Source: a bacterium (GTDB taxonomy: Bacteria > Patescibacteriota > Minisyncoccia > UBA6257 > GWB1-50-10). From it: a DNA stretch of 40,558 nucleotides. The stretch lies in contig JAJYWR010000004.1 in assembly GCA_021791395.1 (NCBI GenBank), forward strand, positions 1 through 40,558, read 5' to 3'. Made by a program: the position numbers and the translations under genes. This document shows, one piece after another, positions 15,906 through 25,013 of this stretch. The notes under the pieces are model-generated. The model did no database searches, was not told the origin of the DNA, and saw only the letters and a list, made by a program, of their open reading frames with translations. Positions within the stretch are counted from its first letter, which is position 1. Each line of letters starts with the position of its first letter.

Positions 15906-17273
15906 CTACACCTTATACAACCTTTCTTTAATGAGCATTATTTTTTGATTCAAGGATGGATTGCGGGTTGCTTCCTGGCTTATTTTTTCGCAAGCATGGA
16001 TGGCGGTTGTGTGATCCCGCTTTCCTAGTTTTTCCCCAATGTGAGGAAAAGAAAGTTTAAGAACGTCGCGCATAAGGAACATGGCAATTTGTCTCGGCTC
16101 AACAATCTCTTGTTTCCTGCTTTTATTAGTCATATCAGCCATCGGCACCTCAAAAAATTCTGCAACAATCCGTATGATATCGCCGGCGGTTATGTTTTTG
16201 GGCGTTATTTGAATAGCCTCACCTATGATTTCATCGAGTTTTTTACTGTCTATTTTTTGATTTTTATACTGCTCATAAAAAACAACCTTATTAAAAACCC
16301 CCTCCAATTCCCGCATGTTTCTTTGCACCTTTGAGGCTATCTGTTCAAGTATGGAATCTTCTATAAAAATGGATTGATTTTGTGCCTTTGTTTTTAAAAT
16401 TGCGAGTCTCATTTCGTAGTCTGGGTAGGTGATATCCGCTATCATCCCCCCCTCAAATCTCGATCGGAGCCGCTCCTCGAGTGTTGGGATAGCTGTTGGC
16501 GGCCTATCAGAAGAAATGATGATTTGTTTATTGTTTTCGTAGAGTGTATTGAAGGTGTAAAAAAACTCCTGCTCGGTCGCCGCCTTTCCGCCGATGAATT
16601 GAATGTCGTCGATAATAAGAACGTCGATGTCTCGGTACTTTTTCTTCATGTCGTCCGTCCGTTTATTTCGAAGGGCCCACACCACATCGTTGATGAATTT
16701 TTCCGACGAGATATAAAGAACAGAAACCGAACCCTTATAATGGTTGATGATCTCGTTCCCGGTCGCCTGAAGAAGGTGGGTTTTGCCGAGGCCCACGCCG
16801 CCGTATATAAAGAGTGGGTTGTATTTTTTCCCAATGTTTTTAATGATGGCTTGGGCTGCAGCGGTTGCAAGTTCGTTCGATGATCCAACGATGTAATTTT
16901 TAAGGCTGTATTTGGGGTTGAGATTTGTTTTGGGGTCAACTTTTACATCAATAAGGGAAGATTGTGGCGTGCCGCGTTCTGGTGTTGGGGTGATTTTTTT
17001 GTCGTCGATCCCCACGTGAGAAGAATTGATGACGACATAATCGATATTTTTTATTGATCCGTCGAGATTGCGGATGGAGGTTAGGATGAGTTTATGATAT
17101 CTACTCTTCACCCACTCTTTGGCAAAATTATTAGGGAGGCCAACCATAACAACGCCTTCCTTTTTATTCAAGCCGACAAGTTGGCTGTTTTTCAACCACG
17201 TCAAGAAATTCGGTTTTGATATTTGGAGTTCAATATCTCCTAAAACGTTTTTCCAGATTTCTTGCTCTTCCAT
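15906..17273 (-). CDS. dnaA: Chromosomal replication initiator DnaA
   Basis: NPKYSLKNYIVGSSNELATAAAQAI...NPLFIYGGVGLGKTHLLQATGNEI...DVLIIDDIQFIGGKAATEQEFFYTFNTLYE; domain IV PHIGEKLGKRDHTTAIHACEKI. Confidence 0.97.
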   Translation of the reverse strand: MEEQEIWKNVLGDIELQISKPNFLTWLKNSQLVGLNKKEGVVMVGLPNNFAKEWVKSRYHKLILTSIRNLDGSIKNIDYVVINSSHVGIDDKKITPTPERGTPQSSLIDVKVDPKTNLNPKYSLKNYIVGSSNELATAAAQAIIKNIGKKYNPLFIYGGVGLGKTHLLQATGNEIINHYKGSVSVLYISSEKFINDVVWALRNKRTDDMKKKYRDIDVLIIDDIQFIGGKAATEQEFFYTFNTLYENNKQIIISSDRPPTAIPTLEERLRSRFEGGMIADITYPDYEMRLAILKTKAQNQSIFIEDSILEQIASKVQRNMRELEGVFNKVVFYEQYKNQKIDSKKLDEIIGEAIQITPKNITAGDIIRIVAEFFEVPMADMTNKSRKQEIVEPRQIAMFLMRDVLKLSFPHIGEKLGKRDHTTAIHACEKISQEATRNPSLNQKIMLIKERLYKV

Positions 17274-17353
17274 AAGTTTTTATTATGATAGAGGTATTTT
17301 AGAAAGTTGCAACATTGCTTTTAGGAACCCCCTGTGCTTTAATTGTGAATTAG

Positions 17354-17382
17354 TTGTTGAAAACCCAGTTGTGTTGTATACT
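17354..17382 (+). promoter_or_regulatory. rpmH promoter candidate
   Basis: TTGTTG (17354-17359), 17 nt, TATACT (17377-17382), then 8 nt to the rpmH ATG. Confidence 0.6.
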
Positions 17383-17390
17383 AAAACGCG

Positions 17391-17519
17391 ATGTCGAGAA
17401 CATACCAGCCAAAAAAGAAAAAAAGGAGGCGAACGCACGGATTTCTCAAGAGGTCAAGGAGCAATAAGAGAGTCCTTATTAAGCGGAGGAGAAAGGGAAG
17501 AAAGCGACTCTCGGTATAA
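17391..17519 (+). CDS. rpmH: 50S ribosomal protein L34
   Basis: Not in the ORF track (42 aa): [42 protein letters not shown]. Confidence 0.95.
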   Translation: MSRTYQPKKKKRRRTHGFLKRSRSNKRVLIKRRRKGRKRLSV

Positions 17520-17520
17520 C

Positions 17521-17766
17521 GTGCTCATTTCCGTTAAAAAGATTTTAAGCGGCAATTCTCAAAAGTCGGTCATTGTCATCAGCAAAAAGGTTGCCCCTAA
17601 GGCCTCTGACCGAAATCTTGTACGGAGGAGAATACGCTCGATTATTCATCCATTTGAAGACAAAAAATCCCGGTTTTTTATTGTTGCAAAACCCGGCGCT
17701 TCTGGTTTAAGCTTTAAAGAGTTGCAAAGAGAGGTGGAGTCGCAAATAAAAAGAAAAACCCTTTAA
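17521..17766 (+). CDS. rnpA: Ribonuclease P protein component, apparently short (or 5'-extended across rpmH)
   Basis: GTG at 17521: VLISVKKILSGNSQKSVIVISKKVAPKASDRNLVRRRIRSII...; RnpA motif SKKV..KA..RN...RR.R..I; position between rpmH and yidC. Start uncertain; the frame is open upstream through rpmH. Confidence 0.75.
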   Translation: MLISVKKILSGNSQKSVIVISKKVAPKASDRNLVRRRIRSIIHPFEDKKSRFFIVAKPGASGLSFKELQREVESQIKRKTL

Positions 17767-18437
17767 TGTCATTTATTGATCTCTATATTTCAAAGCCGCT
17801 TTTTGCGGTTTTGGTTTTTATTTATCAATCCGTTGCCTTTCACGATCTCGGTTTGTCTATTGTTATCCTTACGGTTTTGGTGCGGATTGTGCTTCTCCCC
17901 TTCTTTTATAAGGGCGCTAAAGATCAAACGATCATGCAGAAACTCCAGCCCCACATCAAGCAAATTCAAGAAAAGCACAAGAACGACAAGGGGAAACAAG
18001 CGGAAGCCCTCATGGAGCTTTATAAGAAGCACAAGATCAATCCGTTTTCCAGTCTCCTTCTCCTCATTATTCAAATACCAATCTTTTTAGCGCTCTTCGA
18101 TTTATTTAGTAATCAAATAAAAAACTTTGGTTTTGTATCCCCAACCTTTTTTGGGCTCTTTGATCTTACGGCGAAAAACTGGATCGTGGTCATCATAGCG
18201 GCGGTTTTCCAATATTTTCAAACCAAAGCCATGATGCCGAAACAAGCCGGAGGAGGAGCTCAAGCACAAATGCAAAAAATCATGACTGTTTTGGGGCCCC
18301 TCGTGACCGTTTTGATTTTAGGGAACCTCCCGTCGGCAATAGCCCTTTACTGGCTGACCTTTACGGTGTTTTCATTCGTTCAGCAAATTTACATCAATAA
18401 GCGAATTGCCGTCGATCCGGTTCCTCTAGAGGAATAA
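17766..18437 (+). CDS. yidC: YidC/Oxa1-family membrane protein insertase
   Basis: LGLSIVILTVLVRIVLLPFFYKGAKDQTIMQKLQPHIKQIQEKHKNDKGKQAEALMELYKKHKINPFSSLLLLIIQIPIFLALF. Confidence 0.95.
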   Translation: MSFIDLYISKPLFAVLVFIYQSVAFHDLGLSIVILTVLVRIVLLPFFYKGAKDQTIMQKLQPHIKQIQEKHKNDKGKQAEALMELYKKHKINPFSSLLLLIIQIPIFLALFDLFSNQIKNFGFVSPTFFGLFDLTAKNWIVVIIAAVFQYFQTKAMMPKQAGGGAQAQMQKIMTVLGPLVTVLILGNLPSAIALYWLTFTVFSFVQQIYINKRIAVDPVPLEE

Positions 18438-18486
18438 ATGAGCGAGGGGTTGAAAAAGAGCTGGAAATAAGCAATAATTGCCACTA

Positions 18487-18915
18487 ATGGACATAGTTGA
18501 CCACGTACAACAACTCTTTGCCTTGATGGGATTCAATGAGGTTGAGGTGAACGTTGATGAGGATGTGAGGAAAATCTCGATTGTGATTGACGATGAATTT
18601 TTTCGCTCTCAAATTCCGACCATTCTGCAGCCCGTCGAACATCTCATTAATTTAGGATTGAAACGGGGAGAAAAACCCCCGTATGTCGTCGATATGAATT
18701 ACTACCGCCGCGAGCGGGAGCGCTTGATTATTGAGCTCGCCAAGGCCGGCGCGAAGAAAGCGAAGATGTCAAAGGGAGAAGTATCGTTGCCCCCCATGAA
18801 TTCATACGAACGACGCCTTGTTCACGTTGAGATAGCATCAAACCCCGATCTTAAGACGGAGAGTGTTGGTGTGGGGAAGGAACGCCACATCGTCATCATT
18901 CCGATAGAAAATTAA
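18487..18915 (+). CDS. R3H-domain RNA-binding protein (Jag/KhpB-like, without the Jag N-terminal domain)
   Basis: C-terminal R3H-like PPMNSYERRLVHVEIASNPDLKTESVGVGKERHIVI; downstream of yidC as in the common rnpA-yidC-jag order. Confidence 0.85.
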   Translation: MDIVDHVQQLFALMGFNEVEVNVDEDVRKISIVIDDEFFRSQIPTILQPVEHLINLGLKRGEKPPYVVDMNYYRRERERLIIELAKAGAKKAKMSKGEVSLPPMNSYERRLVHVEIASNPDLKTESVGVGKERHIVIIPIEN

Positions 18916-18920
18916 AGTTC

Positions 18921-20087
18921 TTATTTTGAAGAGGGAAGAGCGAGTTGGTAGAGCGATTGGTCGTATCGATTCACAAAATATATATTATTTCCGAAGGAGG
19001 TAACCTCTGTGGCGTCGAGCATTGGTATGCCGGGTGCGCCGCTTAGGATAACCGCCCTCGTATTGCCGCTCGCAAATTGATAGTTATAGAGAATATCAAT
19101 CGTGTAGAACGCCTTCATGAGGTAATCGTCCGGCATGGTGACACTCTGGGTCAGGTTTTCCGGAGAGAAGCAGTAGATACTAGACGAAGAAGCGTTAGCC
19201 GACAAGTCGCATTTATTGGGGAGCGAAGGGAAGGGAAGGTTCGATGGTTGAAGAGTTGAAGTGTTGATAATGCTTGTTGTGCCATTTACCGTTTCATAAA
19301 TAAGAGATCCGTCGGCGCTCGGCTCGGAAAAGAGACCGTTTTGAGGTTCGAGGAGCATGTTGAGCGACAATGTTTTCAAATTTAGTTCCCACACGCTTCC
19401 CTGGTACGAACTTGAGGGCCTTTCGGTGATGATGAGTGTTCCGGGAGCGCTGAAGGTGAGTATCGCATTGTGGAAATAAACATTGTTCATAATTGTTTTG
19501 AAGGAGGGCGGGTTTTTTGTTAAATCAACATAAGCAAGGGAGTATGAATCAATGTTCTTTGTAAAGGCGATGAGCTGATTTTGATTTGCGCCCCACGTGG
19601 CATTTTCAATCGATTGGGGAAGAGGGTGCCATGTTTTATCAACTGCGTTGTAAACGGCCCATTGTGGCGACGTGGGGTCGCCGAAGGAAACGAGCACCTC
19701 TTGTCCGTTTTGGTAGACTTCGGCGCTCCGAAGTGCGCTCACGGTTTGTTGTGATTCAGATACATCACCCCCGTTTTTGGCGTTCCAAACCTCGCCGTCA
19801 GTCCCCAAGTATCGAACATCGCTCGTTTGAGGATCAACCCAGTAATAAAAGACGTTGTGGTCGGATATTTTTGTGAGCGTTGGTACGTTGACGGCGGAAG
19901 TTGTCGCCGTCGACGTTTCACTTGCGCCACCCGTCGTTCCCCCGGTCGGTAAACTTCCTCCGCCGGTGGTTGCGGAGGGGGTGGGTGAAACCGGCTTCGG
20001 GACGAAAAAGGTCCAGATAAAATACACAACGAGTCCGACGACAATTACAACCCCCAAGTAAATGAATATTTTTGAAAATCGTTTCAT
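18921..20087 (-). CDS. Membrane-anchored extracytoplasmic protein with G/S/T-rich linker, possible beta-propeller
   Basis: N-terminal TM (IFIYLGVVIVVGLVVYFIWTFFV), linker TPSATTGGGSLPTGGTTGGASETSTATTSA, then repeating beta-rich sequence; last gene of the T4SS-like operon. Confidence 0.55.
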   Translation of the reverse strand: MKRFSKIFIYLGVVIVVGLVVYFIWTFFVPKPVSPTPSATTGGGSLPTGGTTGGASETSTATTSAVNVPTLTKISDHNVFYYWVDPQTSDVRYLGTDGEVWNAKNGGDVSESQQTVSALRSAEVYQNGQEVLVSFGDPTSPQWAVYNAVDKTWHPLPQSIENATWGANQNQLIAFTKNIDSYSLAYVDLTKNPPSFKTIMNNVYFHNAILTFSAPGTLIITERPSSSYQGSVWELNLKTLSLNMLLEPQNGLFSEPSADGSLIYETVNGTTSIINTSTLQPSNLPFPSLPNKCDLSANASSSSIYCFSPENLTQSVTMPDDYLMKAFYTIDILYNYQFASGNTRAVILSGAPGIPMLDATEVTSFGNNIYFVNRYDQSLYQLALPSSK

Positions 20088-20093
20088 GGTAAG

Positions 20094-20948
20094 TTAATTT
20101 CCACTCAATGAAATGTGGATGTGCTCTTCCGACTCGCTGTAGTTCGAGCAATTATAGCGGATGTTTGAGTTTGCGTTTGTTGTGCAAATTTGATCGATGG
20201 GTACTCCATCCAACGTTCCATTGGTGCGATTGAGATTGTTTTGAATGTACGTTACAAGAGCACTCGTCGTCCGGAGGTCGAAAACGGGCTTGTTGAGACC
20301 GTGGGATACGTGACCAATTTCCGTCCCCCCGGTCACGGTGATATCGCAATTGCACGCCTTTTTCAAAGCAACGAGGAAGCTGATGGCGTTCGATGGCATA
20401 TCGGCCAAGCTGGTGCATTTTGCGTTGTATGCGTTGTAGCAGCCACCCGTTGAAGAGACGCCAACACCCGCGCTTTCGAGCGTTGTGAGGTTTGTGGCAT
20501 TACTAGCCCACATATCCGGCGACATTTGACCCCCGGGCACTGCTGGCGTCGGGGCAAAGGGCGCGCTGGGCGGCACGAGTTGCACCAAATTTGGATTGAT
20601 TTGATTCAAAATAAGATAAGCGCCGAAGAGGAGGACCAGACCGAAAAGAGCCGATGTTATGAAATCTCTCCCCTCCCGCTCTTTATCAACGCTCCCAGAA
20701 ATGGATATAAGAATGGAACCCCAGACGATCATACCAACGGCAAGAATGCCGCCGATGCCGAGGCCAAATCGATAGAGAAGCTGAATATAGCCGTTTAAGC
20801 TGCTCGAGGCGTTGCAGGTCCCATAGACGTCAGTGAGGAGGCAGGGCGGCGAGCTGTAAAGTTGAAGATCGAGCGCATGGGTCAAGGGGGGGAGAGCAAT
20901 AAAGAGCAGCGCGGCCACAATTAAAATTTTTTTCTTCTTATTGGACAT
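20094..20948 (-). CDS. VirB2/TrbC-like two-TM protein with C-terminal peptidase M15-like domain
   Basis: Signal peptide, two TM segments (YRFGLGIGGILAVGMIVWGSILIS; ITSALFGLVLLFGAYLIL), then TGGTEIGHVSHGLNKPVFDLRTT...EEHIHIS resembling the M15 H/D/HxH metal-site pattern. Confidence 0.6.
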   Translation of the reverse strand: MSNKKKKILIVAALLFIALPPLTHALDLQLYSSPPCLLTDVYGTCNASSSLNGYIQLLYRFGLGIGGILAVGMIVWGSILISISGSVDKEREGRDFITSALFGLVLLFGAYLILNQINPNLVQLVPPSAPFAPTPAVPGGQMSPDMWASNATNLTTLESAGVGVSSTGGCYNAYNAKCTSLADMPSNAISFLVALKKACNCDITVTGGTEIGHVSHGLNKPVFDLRTTSALVTYIQNNLNRTNGTLDGVPIDQICTTNANSNIRYNCSNYSESEEHIHISLSGN

Positions 20949-21624
20949 AAAGGTTCGTTTTTCCATATGCGAATTCGAATGCATTCGCTGTGTTTTGTAC
21001 CGAAGCGTTGATGGAGATGTTTTGTGCCGCGCCAACCTGCCCAACTTGGAGCGATAAGGTGTTGTCGGTGGTACTTGTCACGCTTTGAAGATTGTTGATG
21101 GTCCAAGAAAAAAGGAAATCATTGAAGGAGCCGACGTTGAAGAAGTACGGGATTATTTCAAGGTTGGCTGTTGAGTTTTGGTTTACGGTTTGGGCTGGAT
21201 AGGGAGCATTGATGACAGCCCTGTAGTTTACCACGGGGATTCTTGTTGACGCGGAAATGGTTTGCCCCCCCACCCCTATTTGCACACTTACGATATGGGA
21301 GTCACCCGCGGTTTTTGTGACGGTAAAGTTCGTCTGGGACTCTCCGACGCCGCCATTCATAAAATTCCCGTCCACATACCAAAGAATCGGCAGGTTTGAT
21401 GCGTCTTGAATTTTTTGATTATTGAGGACGATGACGAATAATGAAACGGTCGTGCCGTTGGTTGGGAGCGCCTTTCCAATAAAATCGGAAGGATAGTAAT
21501 TGTTTGCTCGCCAGGTGATGACGGCCGAGTAGTTATTTGCCGCTTGAGCGCTTGTTTTTGTCGCCACTCCGAGGGCCACAATAAGGGCAATGAGTACAAT
21601 AAAAATTGTTTTTGTGGTATTCAT
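20938..21624 (-). CDS. Secreted protein of unknown function, beta-rich/Ig-like
   Basis: Signal peptide MNTTKTIFIVLIALIVALGVATKTSAQA; beta-rich body; located inside the T4SS-like operon. Confidence 0.55.
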   Translation of the reverse strand: MNTTKTIFIVLIALIVALGVATKTSAQAANNYSAVITWRANNYYPSDFIGKALPTNGTTVSLFVIVLNNQKIQDASNLPILWYVDGNFMNGGVGESQTNFTVTKTAGDSHIVSVQIGVGGQTISASTRIPVVNYRAVINAPYPAQTVNQNSTANLEIIPYFFNVGSFNDFLFSWTINNLQSVTSTTDNTLSLQVGQVGAAQNISINASVQNTANAFEFAYGKTNLYVQ

Positions 21625-22079
21625 GGCAATTTGCTTAAGGCCTTAGCGGCTTTCCCGGCGGGAATTTGCGAGGTTATTTTAGAGATCTTTTTGCTGTTGG
21701 TCATAAAGACGGTTACGAGCCAACCTGCCGTTCGGAGCGGCAAGTCGCTCACGAGTGGGATTGAGTCGGCAACACCAACCAAGAGAAAGGTATAGTTTTT
21801 GATGTGTTTGAAAAAAAGGTAAACTTGAACGCCGCCGGTGATGAAGAGTCCGACTGCGGAACAGAGGAGCGAAACGGGAAGGAGTATCACCTGTCCGGCT
21901 ACCGGCACGAATTCAAGGAGTCCCACCATAAGTTCCACAAAATCCACAAACAAGAGAAGTGGTGTGATGAGGAAAATTTCTCCCCATCCGATCTTTGGGG
22001 CGTCGCCCGCGATATCCCGTGCGGCCCCATCAATCCCCTCCGCATTGAATTCTTGTAATGGTTTTAAATTTTCATCCAT
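21621..22079 (-). CDS. Small integral membrane protein of the T4SS-like operon
   Basis: 152 aa, several TM segments, ATGA-type overlap with the next gene. Confidence 0.6.
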   Translation of the reverse strand: MDENLKPLQEFNAEGIDGAARDIAGDAPKIGWGEIFLITPLLLFVDFVELMVGLLEFVPVAGQVILLPVSLLCSAVGLFITGGVQVYLFFKHIKNYTFLLVGVADSIPLVSDLPLRTAGWLVTVFMTNSKKISKITSQIPAGKAAKALSKLP

Positions 22080-23835
22080 TGTTTTCTTCTTTTATCCCCT
22101 TTGTTTCGAGGATTTGTTCGGGGTTTGTCGTGACAATTTGATCCTCGGTATACGAGGCGATGATGCGGATTGCGGCGTGTTTCAGGCCGGCAAAAAGCAA
22201 TCCTTCGCCGACGGCCGACTCGAGGAGTAATGCAGATTCTCCGTCGGTTAAGTTAAATGCTTTTTTTAGTGAATCAATGCTCGACGGTGACTGTTTAAGG
22301 AGAAGCTGCATGGCCGAGTTGGTAACGATCGGATGGCCGTATTCAGAGCGGAGAAAATCGTCTACATCCTGGGTTATCGTCGTAACACCGAGGTAATATT
22401 TTCGGGCACGCTTTACGAGACCAAACAAGAACGAAGCGCTGTCTTTGTATTTCATCATCCACCATGCTTCGTCGATCACGAGAAGTCGTTGCTTAAGTTC
22501 GGAGCGCACGAGATTCCAGACGAAGTTCAAAACGATATACATCGCGATCGGCCGAAGCTCTTCTTCGAGGTCGCGGATAGAAAAGACGATCAGCCGGTTC
22601 TTAATATCGACGTTCGTCGGAGCGTTCGTGAAGCCGGAATACGACCCATGGGTGTATTTATCCAACCGCTCCGCAATCCCCGATCCCCCCTCGGTATTTC
22701 GAAGGATGGTTTGGAGATCCTCAAGGAGCGGAGGGTTCATTTCTTTCAGTGTTCCGAAGTTTTCCGCGGTAATGTCACGGGATGTATATGTTTCAGTGAT
22801 CGCACGGTCGAGGAGAGCTTCTTCTTCCGGTGTTATGACCCCCAACATCAACTTTACGAGGCCGGTGAGGTTTAAAATGTGCGACTTGAAAACATCGGCC
22901 GGCTCTTCTCCTTCGGGGATAATGGGGATATCAAAAGGATTGATGTGATTTTTGGAGGTAAGCGAGATTTTAAAATAACTCCCTCCAATGGAATCGGCGA
23001 GATTTTGATATTCGTTTTCTGGATCAATCACAATGACATCGGTTCCCATCATGAGGGATCGGAGTATTTGAAGTTTTGTGGCGTACGATTTGCCGGATCC
23101 TGATTTGGCGAAGACGACCATGTTGGCGTTTTCAAGGGAAAAGCGGTCGAAAATAATGAGGGTATTGTTTTGCATATTGATCCCGTAGAGAATGCCGTTT
23201 TCAGAGGTGAGATCAGCAGAGGTGAAGGGGAAGATCGAGGACGCCGGCCCGCTGTTCAAGGGAGTTCTCACGGCAAGGACATCCTTTGCAATGGGAAGGA
23301 CGGAATTGAAGCCGTCTAATTGCCTGAAGAGGGCGGGTTTTACATACACAAGCCGGCTCTCCATGGCGTTCGTCACGGTTTCCTCGGTTTTTGCGAGCTC
23401 TTCAAGGCTCGAGGCATAAATCGTGATATAAACGCCGACCTCGAAGAGTCGTTCCCTTGCCTGCTGGAGTGCATCCCGCAGGTTTTCAATATCTTGGTAG
23501 GCAGTTTCAAGGATGGGGTCTCGCACAATCCCCTTTTCTTCCTTTTCTCCTATCTCAGCCTCAACTTGAGTTACTTTTTTTCTCAAGTTCCTTAAGGCGA
23601 GGGCGGTATCCATGGGGTGGATAAATATGGAAATATCCATCATGGCCGGCAAATTGATGATCGGCGAAAACCACCCCGTCGAAATGTACCGCGGATACGT
23701 GAAGATGAAGAAGGTTTTGGCAAAATAATCGCCGACCTTCAAGTAGTTGGAATTTACCTCCACACCCGACGGAGCGACGATGTTGAAGAGATCTTCTTCT
23801 CCTGGCTTGTATGCTTTTGGTATTTGAACCTTCAT
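22072..23835 (-). CDS. virB4: VirB4/TraC-like conjugation ATPase (ATPase half)
   Basis: MVVFAKSGSGKSYATKLQILRSLMMGTDVIVIDPENEY; LLVIDEAWWMMKYKDSASFLFGLVKRARKYYLGVTTITQDVDDFL. Confidence 0.9.
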   Translation of the reverse strand: MKVQIPKAYKPGEEDLFNIVAPSGVEVNSNYLKVGDYFAKTFFIFTYPRYISTGWFSPIINLPAMMDISIFIHPMDTALALRNLRKKVTQVEAEIGEKEEKGIVRDPILETAYQDIENLRDALQQARERLFEVGVYITIYASSLEELAKTEETVTNAMESRLVYVKPALFRQLDGFNSVLPIAKDVLAVRTPLNSGPASSIFPFTSADLTSENGILYGINMQNNTLIIFDRFSLENANMVVFAKSGSGKSYATKLQILRSLMMGTDVIVIDPENEYQNLADSIGGSYFKISLTSKNHINPFDIPIIPEGEEPADVFKSHILNLTGLVKLMLGVITPEEEALLDRAITETYTSRDITAENFGTLKEMNPPLLEDLQTILRNTEGGSGIAERLDKYTHGSYSGFTNAPTNVDIKNRLIVFSIRDLEEELRPIAMYIVLNFVWNLVRSELKQRLLVIDEAWWMMKYKDSASFLFGLVKRARKYYLGVTTITQDVDDFLRSEYGHPIVTNSAMQLLLKQSPSSIDSLKKAFNLTDGESALLLESAVGEGLLFAGLKHAAIRIIASYTEDQIVTTNPEQILETKGIKEENNG

Positions 23836-23842
23836 GGATTGA

Positions 23843-24520
23843 TTATTGGATAGCTACGCCTTTTTTCTCAGTCAGTTGCGGATTGTAGAGATTATAAAAT
23901 AATTCAGTGAGTTCATCGTCTTCCAGGGGTGTCGCGCGAAGATCCATTTGTTGAAGGCCGGCAATGATACCTTCGACCCGGTTCCTCAGTTGTTCGAGGT
24001 TCTCTTGAATTTTAACGCCGGCCGCTTGGTTTTCCGACGGTGTCGGTGCGCGTTTTCCGAACTTGAACACATTGAAGAGTCCCGACGTTGTCGCAGTTGT
24101 TTCGGGTGTTGGGTTGTAAGGAATGGCAATGAAGAAATTTTTGCTGATGATTGCATTTTCTTCGACGAATGATTTTATAAAGCTGAGGTACTCGTCGATT
24201 TGTATTTTCAAAAGTTCATTCGTTTCGTTCTTTTTTCGTTCGCTGATATTCTCGATGTATTTTTGGATATTAACCTTTCTGGAATGGATGAAAAATTGCG
24301 TCCTGAAATCGAGGGAATTGAGAAATTTTTGGAACGTACCAATGATGGCGTTTTGTTCTTCTTCCGATTTAAGGTCGAAGTTGATGCCGTTAACCATGAT
24401 GACTTGAACCAAGCCGCCGTCCTTGAGATAGATGACGCCGTCTTTGATCTTTCTGATCTCCACCAGATTTTGTGTTGGGAGGCTTGTTTGAGCCATTTCT
24501 TTTATTTTATCAATAGTCAA
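23843..24520 (-). CDS. VirB4/TraC N-terminal domain-like protein (separate ORF)
   Basis: LVEIRKIKDGVIYLKDGGLVQVIMVNGINFDLKSEEEQNAIIGTFQKFLNSLDFRTQFFIHSRKVN, typical of conjugation-ATPase N-termini; immediately precedes the ATPase ORF. Confidence 0.75.
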   Translation of the reverse strand: MTIDKIKEMAQTSLPTQNLVEIRKIKDGVIYLKDGGLVQVIMVNGINFDLKSEEEQNAIIGTFQKFLNSLDFRTQFFIHSRKVNIQKYIENISERKKNETNELLKIQIDEYLSFIKSFVEENAIISKNFFIAIPYNPTPETTATTSGLFNVFKFGKRAPTPSENQAAGVKIQENLEQLRNRVEGIIAGLQQMDLRATPLEDDELTELFYNLYNPQLTEKKGVAIQ

Positions 24521-25010
24521 CCCGCTTGGCTAATTTTTGTTCACCGGTCAAGTAGGTCACAACTTCGTACCCTTCCCTTTTCTTTTCTTCCTCTCCCGGC
24601 AGACCCTTCCCAAGGATCCGTCCGACGGAAACCTTAAGGGCGAGGGATTTCAACTTTTCTTGGATGCTCATGTTCTTTCGAAGATTGTTTAAATCTTCGT
24701 CGGAAAGCTCCAGGGTGGTCTCGGCAAGCTGCCGCTGCCATGTGTAAGTCCTTGATTGTGTGAAATAACTGAAGACCGAGCCGAGAACCCTCGTCATGTC
24801 TTGCCCGTTGACCTTTACAAATGCGAGTGCGATGCCGGCGGCAAAAGCGATCAGACTTACAAAAATCCAAATGAACGCGTTGAAGATGTTGTATGCGACA
24901 AAACTTACCGCCGCCGCTCCGGCAAGATAAAAAAATTGCACAAGCGTGAGTGGCCCAACGATTTTTGCCTTTTGTTCTATAAATTGAGGTACTTGAAACT
25001 CCATGATCAA
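24510..25010 (-). CDS. PrgI-family (VirB3-like) membrane protein
   Basis: MEFQVPQFIEQKAKIVGPLTLVQFFYLAGAAAVSFVAYNIF...; PrgI pattern. Confidence 0.85.
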   Translation of the reverse strand: MIMEFQVPQFIEQKAKIVGPLTLVQFFYLAGAAAVSFVAYNIFNAFIWIFVSLIAFAAGIALAFVKVNGQDMTRVLGSVFSYFTQSRTYTWQRQLAETTLELSDEDLNNLRKNMSIQEKLKSLALKVSVGRILGKGLPGEEEKKREGYEVVTYLTGEQKLAKRVDY

Positions 25011-25013
25011 TGA

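Noticed and set aside
17119-17766. 215-aa ORF in the track starting inside dnaA (antisense)
   Set aside because: Only the C-terminal ~81 codons resemble RnpA; the 5' part is antisense to dnaA and lies upstream of the rpmH promoter. Only the shorter rnpA is called, with extension over rpmH noted as a hypothesis.
24123-24637. Overlapping plus-strand ORFs opposite the VirB4 N-domain gene
   Set aside because: Antisense frames with no recognisable motif or start context; the minus-strand gene explains the region.
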